Below are positions 59,344 to 64,000 of a stretch of 64,000 nt of DNA, piece after piece (positions within the stretch are counted from its first letter, which is position 1; each line of letters begins with the position of its first letter). The stretch lies in the NCBI RefSeq assembly GCF_003945545.1, contig NZ_CP029617.1, positions 7,715,001 through 7,779,000 of the forward strand, given 5' to 3'. This DNA is from Streptomyces sp. WAC 01529. Lineage in GTDB: Bacteria; Actinomycetota; Actinomycetes; Streptomycetales; Streptomycetaceae. The notes beneath the pieces were generated by a model. The model made no database searches and was not told the DNA's origin. It saw nothing but the letters and a program-made list of their open reading frames with translations. The position numbers and the translations under genes were made by a program.

Positions 59344-62300
59344 ATGAACGGCAAAGCTGGTCGCACTCTGCCCTTGCTCGATTCCCAGGAAGGAATCTGG
59401 CTGGCGCAGCGCGTGGAAGGCTCCCGTCGGATGTACGGCGTCGGCCAGTACGTCCAGATATCGGGGCCCATTGACGCGCGGTTATTCGAGCGAGCGTTGC
59501 GGCAGGTGGTCGGCGAAACGGAAATCCTGCGTGTGCGATTCGTGGAGGACGGCGACAAGGTCTCGCAGGTACTCGCCCCGGAACATCTCCCCGGCCCTTT
59601 CCTCGGCGTACCTCTTCTCGACTCCGCACCCCTTCTGGACTCCGTCGACCTCAGTACGGAGGACGATCCCGAAACCGCTGCCGATGAATGGATGCGGGCG
59701 GAACTGAACCAGGAGCGGGGCGCTGATTCCGACCGGCCCTTCTCGTACACGCTCTTTCGCCTCGCCCCTGACCGGCACATCTGGTTCCAGCGCTACGACC
59801 ACCTGCTGATGGACGTGTTCGGCTGTTCCCTCGTGGCCCGCCGCCTCGCGCACGTCTATACGGCGACGCTGCGCGGGCAGGCCCCGGAACCGGCCGGACA
59901 CGCCGCGCTCGGCGAGCTGTTGGAGGAGGAGTCCGCGTACCGGGCGTCGGATCGGTACGCGCGCGACCGGCAGTACTGGCTCGACCGTTTCGCCGACCGG
60001 CCGGACCTGCCCGATGTCCCCGGCCCCGGCCCGGCCGCCCGTACCGAACGCCAACCCGAGCCCCACCCCGAGCCCGAACCCGAGCTTGAACGCGAGCCCG
60101 AGATCCTGCGGGAGACGGGCCACTTGGCGCCCTCCGCCGTGCGGGCGCTGTGCGCGGCGGCCGACCGTGCCGGGGTGAGCTGGCCCAGGCTCGTCGTCGC
60201 CGCGGTCGCCGCCTTCACGGGCCGTATGACGGGGTCGGCCGAGGCCGTCCTGAGCCTCCCGGTCCCGGGCCGCGCGAGCGACCAGGCGCGGCGCACCCCC
60301 TGCACCATGGCGAACCTGCTTCCCCTGCGGTTGTCTGTCGCCCCCGGCACGAGCCTGGTGGATCTGGCGCGGGAGGCAGGGAGCGAGATCGAAGGCCTCC
60401 TCGCGCACCAGGGCTTCCGGGGTGAGCGGCTGCGTCGTGAACTCAACTGGCCGGTGGGCGATCGCTGGCACTTCGGCCCCTCCGTCAATGTCATGCCGAC
60501 GGCCGGCGAGAGCCTGTCGTTCGGCGAGCACCAGGGCGTCGTACGCGACCTGTCGAGCAGGCGCGTCGAGGACTTCGGTGTGCTGGTGAGCGGCTGGTCC
60601 GCGGGCGAGGGCATGCGGGTCACCTTCGAGGCCAACCCCGCGCTGTACAGCCGTGACTGGCTCCGGGCGGCGCACCGGTCGTTCCTGACGTTCCTGGAGA
60701 GCGCGGTCGGGGATCCGTCGGCGCCGGTCGGCCGCGTCGATGCGGTGGACGGAGCCGAGCGCGACGCGTTGGTGCGGGCGGGGAGTGCCGCCGCGCGGCC
60801 GCCCGCCGCGGACTCGGTGCCCGCTCTGCTCGCCCGCCAGCTCGGCTGGTCTATGGACGCGGTCGCCGTCGTGGACGGCGAACGCACGCTTTCGCACGGC
60901 GAGTTGGACGCGGCGGCCGGGCGTCTCGCGTCGTATCTGGCCGGTGTCGGCGTGCGGCGCGGGGACCGGGTCGCGGTGGTGATGGAGCGCTCCGCGGAGT
61001 TGATCGTCGCGCTGCTCGCGGTGTGGCGGGCGGGCGCGGCGTTCGTGCCGGTGGACGTGGAGTACCCGGCGGAGCGGGTGGCGTTCCTGCTGGCCGACTC
61101 GGACCCGGCGGCGGTGGTGTGCACCGAGGCCTACCGGGGCGCGATCCCCCCGGACAGCGGGGCGGAGCCGGTGGTAGTCGACGATCCCGGGGTACGGGCG
61201 GCCGTCGCCGCGTGCCGGATCGACGGCCCCGACGTCCCGGTGGGCGGGCAGGACCTCGCGTACGTGATGTACACGTCGGGCTCGACGGGGGTGCCCAAGG
61301 GCGTGGCGGTGCCGCACGGGGGTGTGGCGGCGCTGGTGGCTCCCGACGCGGGCTGGGCGGTGGGTGCGGGCGACGCGGTGCTGATGCACGCGCCGCACGC
61401 CTTCGACGTGTCGCTGTTCGAGGTGTGGGTGCCGCTGGTGGCGGGCGGCCGGGTCGTGATCGCCGGACCGGGCGTGGTGGACGCGGGGCGGATCAGGGCC
61501 GCGGTCGCGGCGGGCGTGTCGGCGCTGCATGTCACGGCGGGCATGTTCCGGGTCCTCGCCGAGGAGTCCCCGGAGTGTTTCGCGGGGCTCGGCGAGGTGC
61601 TGACGGGCGGCGACGTGGTGCCGGCCGGGGCGGTGGCCCGGGTGGCGCGGAGGTGCCGGGAGGTGGCGGTGCGGCACCTGTACGGGCCGACGGAGACCAC
61701 GTTGTGCGCGACCTGGCATGAGCTGCCCGCGGGCGCGGCGGGCGGTCCGGTGCTGCCGATCGGCCGCCCCCTGGGCAACCGTCAGGTGTATGTGCTGGAC
61801 GCGGCGCTCCAGCCCGTCCCGGCGGGCGTCGTGGGCGAGCTGTATGTGGCGGGGGCGGGCCTGGCGCGCGGATATCAGGGGCGCTCGGGCCTGACCGCGG
61901 AACGGTTCGTGGCGTGCCCGTTCGACCACGGCGGGCGGATGTACCGCACCGGTGACCTCGTGCGGTGGGCGCCCGAGGGCGAGTTGGTGTTCGTGGGGCG
62001 CGCCGACGAGCAGGTGAAGGTCCGCGGGTTCCGGGTGGAGCCCGGCGAGGTCGAACTGGTCCTCGCCGGGCATGAATCGGTGGCCCAGGCGGTCGTGGTG
62101 GCCCGCCGGGACGGCGGCCCCGGCGGCGACAAGCGGCTGATCGGCTACGTCGTGCCGGACGGGCGGTCCGCAGTGGATCCCCGGCTGCTGCGGGAGCACG
62201 TGGCCAGGGCCCTGCCGGAGTACATGGTCCCGGCGGCGGTGCTCGTCCTGGACGCGCTGCCCCTCACCGCGAACGGGAAGCTCGACAGGTCCGCCCTGCC

Positions 62301-64000
62301 CTCACCCGACTTCGCCGACGCGGGCGGTGCCCGCGGCCCCGCGACGCCCGTGGAGGACGTGCTGTGCGCCCTGTTCGGCGAGGTCCTCGGCCTGGGCCGG
62401 GTCGGCGCCGACGCGTCGTTCTTCGATCTTGGCGGGGACTCGCTCCTCGGGATGCGGCTGGTGGCGCGGGTGCGTGCGGTCCTGGACGTGGAAGTGGGGA
62501 TCGGGGAACTGTTCGGCGCGCCGACGGCGGCAGATCTCGCCCGCCTGATCGACGACGGGGGCGCCGGCGGCGTCGGCGGCCTCGACGGGGAGGCGCGGGC
62601 CGCGCTGCGTCCGCGATCGCGCCCGCGGGCGGTGCCGCTGTCGTTCGCGCAGCAGCGGATGTGGTTCCTGAACCGGATGGCGGACTCCGTTCCAGGCGCG
62701 GCCGCCGCCTACAACTTGCCGCTCACCCTGCGGATTTCAGGCGCCCTGGACATGTCCGCCCTGGAAGCGGCGCTCGGTGATGTGGCTGACCGGCACGAGA
62801 GTCTGCGCACGGTCCTCCCGGACGCCGGGGGCGTCCCGTACCAGCGGGTGCTGGAGGGCGAGGAGAGCCGCCCGCCCTTGACCGTGACACCGGCCGGTGA
62901 GGAGCGGCTCACCGAGATGCTCGCCGCGCAGCTGGGTGAGGGCTTCGACCTGCGGGTGGATGTGCCGTGGCGGGTGTGGTTGTTGGTGGTGGGTCCGGGT
63001 GAGTTTGTGTTGTCGGTGGTGGCTCATCATGTGGCGGTTGATGGCTGGTCGATGGGTGTGCTGGCGCGGGATCTGGAGGCGGCGTACGGGGCTCGCTGCG
63101 AGGGGCGCGCTCCTGGGTGGGGTGCGTTGCCGGTGCAGTACGCGGATTACGCGTTGTGGCAGCGGGAGATGCTGGGCGGTCTGGATGATCCGGCGAGTGT
63201 GATCAGTGGACAGTTGGCGTACTGGCGGGATGTGTTGACCGGAGTCCCGCAGGAGATTGCTCTGCCGGTGGACCGTGCTCGTCCTGTGGTGCCTTCGTTC
63301 GAGGGGCGTCTGGTGGCGGTGGCGGCGGATGCGGGGACGCATGCGCGGCTGGTGGAGGTCGCCGGGCGTGGTCGGGCGACGATGTTCATGGTCGTGCACG
63401 CGGCGGTGAGTGTGCTGCTGTCCCGGTTGGGGGCGGGGGAGGACATTCCGCTGGGGACGCCGGTGGCCGGTCGCGGCGACGCCGCGTTGGAGGAGCTGGC
63501 CGGATTCTTCGTGAACACGCTGGTGCTGCGGACGGATCTGAGTGGTGATCCGACGTTCGCGGAGCTGCTTGAGCGGGTGCGGGCCACGGATCTGGCGGCG
63601 TACGCGCACCAGGACGTGCCCTTCGAACGCCTCGTCGAAGAACTGAACCCCTCTCGTTCCGTCTCCCGCAATCCGCTCTTCCAGGTGATGCTGGCCCTGC
63701 CGAACCTGCCCGACCCGGAGTGGAGGCTCCAGGGCCTCCGGGTGCGCCCGCTGCCGATGGTCGCGCCCGCCGCGCGCTTCGATCTCGCGGTCACGCTCAC
63801 CGAGCGGCGTGACGAGCGGGGGGCTCCGGCCGGGCTGGCCGGTGACGTCCTCCTGGCCGCGGACCTGTTCGACGAGAACACGGCCCGGAAGCTGGCCGAG
63901 CGCCTGGTGTACGTCCTCGAACAGGTCGCCGCCGACCCGGAGATCCGGCTCAGCGACGTGGACGTCCTCACGGCGGACGAGCGCGCCCAGGTGGTGGAGC
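59344..64000 (+). CDS. Nonribosomal peptide synthetase, C-A-T-C... (3' end outside window), first A domain reads as Hpg
   Basis: At least 1552 residues are visible. Condensation domain C1 covers about residues 10-450, with the His motif altered to YDHLLMDVF (His153 kept, final Gly replaced). The A domain covers about 490-1000, with YTSGSTGVPKG at 643, a GEXY-like GELYVAGAGLARGY, YRTGDLV and NGKLD. The carrier protein has Ser1033 in DLGGDSLLGM. C2 starts about 1095, with an intact HHVAVDG (His1229). Specificity residues read by eye are D-V-F-H-L-G-L-L-C, one change from the known Hpg code DIFHLGLLCK. No epimerase lies between the carrier and C2. Codon 47 (59482-59484) is TTA. ATG 59344 fits GAGGGGGA better than ATG 59341. 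Confidence 0.93.
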   Translation, partial: MNGKAGRTLPLLDSQEGIWLAQRVEGSRRMYGVGQYVQISGPIDARLFERALRQVVGETEILRVRFVEDGDKVSQVLAPEHLPGPFLGVPLLDSAPLLDSVDLSTEDDPETAADEWMRAELNQERGADSDRPFSYTLFRLAPDRHIWFQRYDHLLMDVFGCSLVARRLAHVYTATLRGQAPEPAGHAALGELLEEESAYRASDRYARDRQYWLDRFADRPDLPDVPGPGPAARTERQPEPHPEPEPELEREPEILRETGHLAPSAVRALCAAADRAGVSWPRLVVAAVAAFTGRMTGSAEAVLSLPVPGRASDQARRTPCTMANLLPLRLSVAPGTSLVDLAREAGSEIEGLLAHQGFRGERLRRELNWPVGDRWHFGPSVNVMPTAGESLSFGEHQGVVRDLSSRRVEDFGVLVSGWSAGEGMRVTFEANPALYSRDWLRAAHRSFLTFLESAVGDPSAPVGRVDAVDGAERDALVRAGSAAARPPAADSVPALLARQLGWSMDAVAVVDGERTLSHGELDAAAGRLASYLAGVGVRRGDRVAVVMERSAELIVALLAVWRAGAAFVPVDVEYPAERVAFLLADSDPAAVVCTEAYRGAIPPDSGAEPVVVDDPGVRAAVAACRIDGPDVPVGGQDLAYVMYTSGSTGVPKGVAVPHGGVAALVAPDAGWAVGAGDAVLMHAPHAFDVSLFEVWVPLVAGGRVVIAGPGVVDAGRIRAAVAAGVSALHVTAGMFRVLAEESPECFAGLGEVLTGGDVVPAGAVARVARRCREVAVRHLYGPTETTLCATWHELPAGAAGGPVLPIGRPLGNRQVYVLDAALQPVPAGVVGELYVAGAGLARGYQGRSGLTAERFVACPFDHGGRMYRTGDLVRWAPEGELVFVGRADEQVKVRGFRVEPGEVELVLAGHESVAQAVVVARRDGGPGGDKRLIGYVVPDGRSAVDPRLLREHVARALPEYMVPAAVLVLDALPLTANGKLDRSALPSPDFADAGGARGPATPVEDVLCALFGEVLGLGRVGADASFFDLGGDSLLGMRLVARVRAVLDVEVGIGELFGAPTAADLARLIDDGGAGGVGGLDGEARAALRPRSRPRAVPLSFAQQRMWFLNRMADSVPGAAAAYNLPLTLRISGALDMSALEAALGDVADRHESLRTVLPDAGGVPYQRVLEGEESRPPLTVTPAGEERLTEMLAAQLGEGFDLRVDVPWRVWLLVVGPGEFVLSVVAHHVAVDGWSMGVLARDLEAAYGARCEGRAPGWGALPVQYADYALWQREMLGGLDDPASVISGQLAYWRDVLTGVPQEIALPVDRARPVVPSFEGRLVAVAADAGTHARLVEVAGRGRATMFMVVHAAVSVLLSRLGAGEDIPLGTPVAGRGDAALEELAGFFVNTLVLRTDLSGDPTFAELLERVRATDLAAYAHQDVPFERLVEELNPSRSVSRNPLFQVMLALPNLPDPEWRLQGLRVRPLPMVAPAARFDLAVTLTERRDERGAPAGLAGDVLLAADLFDENTARKLAERLVYVLEQVAADPEIRLSDVDVLTADERAQVVE

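Noticed and set aside
59344..61000. NRPS read as the first module of a vancomycin-type glycopeptide
   Set aside because: Those begin with A-T and no C domain, and no Oxy P450, halogenase or glycosyltransferase is in the window. The product is left unnamed.

Overview
This is high-GC (roughly 70-75%) Streptomyces-type DNA. Coding regions have extreme third-position GC, GTG and TTG starts are frequent, and genes are often coupled by ATGA/GTGA overlaps. TTA leucine codons are rare and fall in a regulator and a biosynthetic gene. The window holds three kinds of DNA: a sugar-catabolic operon, two pieces of what looks like one nonribosomal peptide (NRP) cluster, and about 23 kb of ordinary chromosome between those pieces.

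Bases 1-8098 (+) are a translationally coupled operon for non-phosphorylating L-fucose use. It has an ABC importer (lipoprotein, double ATPase, permease), L-fuconate dehydratase, an SDR, an aldo/keto reductase, a mutarotase and a lactonase. A lipase-maturation-factor-like membrane protein (8086-9513, -) converges on it, followed by a secreted lipoprotein (9635-10834).

Bases 11255-19034 (+) carry regulation and precursor supply: a large LuxR (LAL) activator with a TTA codon, an OmpR-type response regulator and histidine kinase, a type I-beta DAHP synthase led by a TTG start, and a StrR/Bbr-type ParB-fold activator.

Bases 19109-41342 look like ordinary genome: a PAS-GAF-SpoIIE regulator, a Fpg/Nei glycosylase, an orphan anti-sigma factor, CapA, an amino-acid permease, UspA, LysX, a deacetylase, a class F sortase with small surface proteins, lipoproteins, a methyltransferase and a GGDEF/EAL protein.

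Bases 41521-64000 are the main part of the cluster. On the minus strand are a LysR regulator, a UvrA-like ABC ATPase, 4-hydroxymandelate oxidase and HmaS. On the plus strand are prephenate dehydrogenase, a fused degenerate-Hmo/HpgT protein, DpgA, DpgB, DpgC, an alpha/beta hydrolase, MbtH, an ABC exporter with a collagen-like tail, a second histidine kinase very similar to the first, and an NRPS running off the right edge. The first NRPS A domain reads as 4-hydroxyphenylglycine (Hpg) specific. The cluster therefore makes both Hpg and 3,5-dihydroxyphenylglycine (Dpg) for a peptide I cannot name.

The strongest new signal is a pair of near-identical 29-bp palindromic sites (GTCCAA-N17-TTGGAC). 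One lies in the 3' end of the prephenate dehydrogenase gene, ahead of the Hpg/Dpg operon. The other lies ahead of the NRPS. They match the operator I recall for the StrR-like activator Bbr of the balhimycin cluster, and a StrR-type gene sits at 18 kb. That gene, the kinase pair, the DAHP synthase and the TTA codons tie the 11-19 kb block to the 41-64 kb block across the intervening 23 kb.
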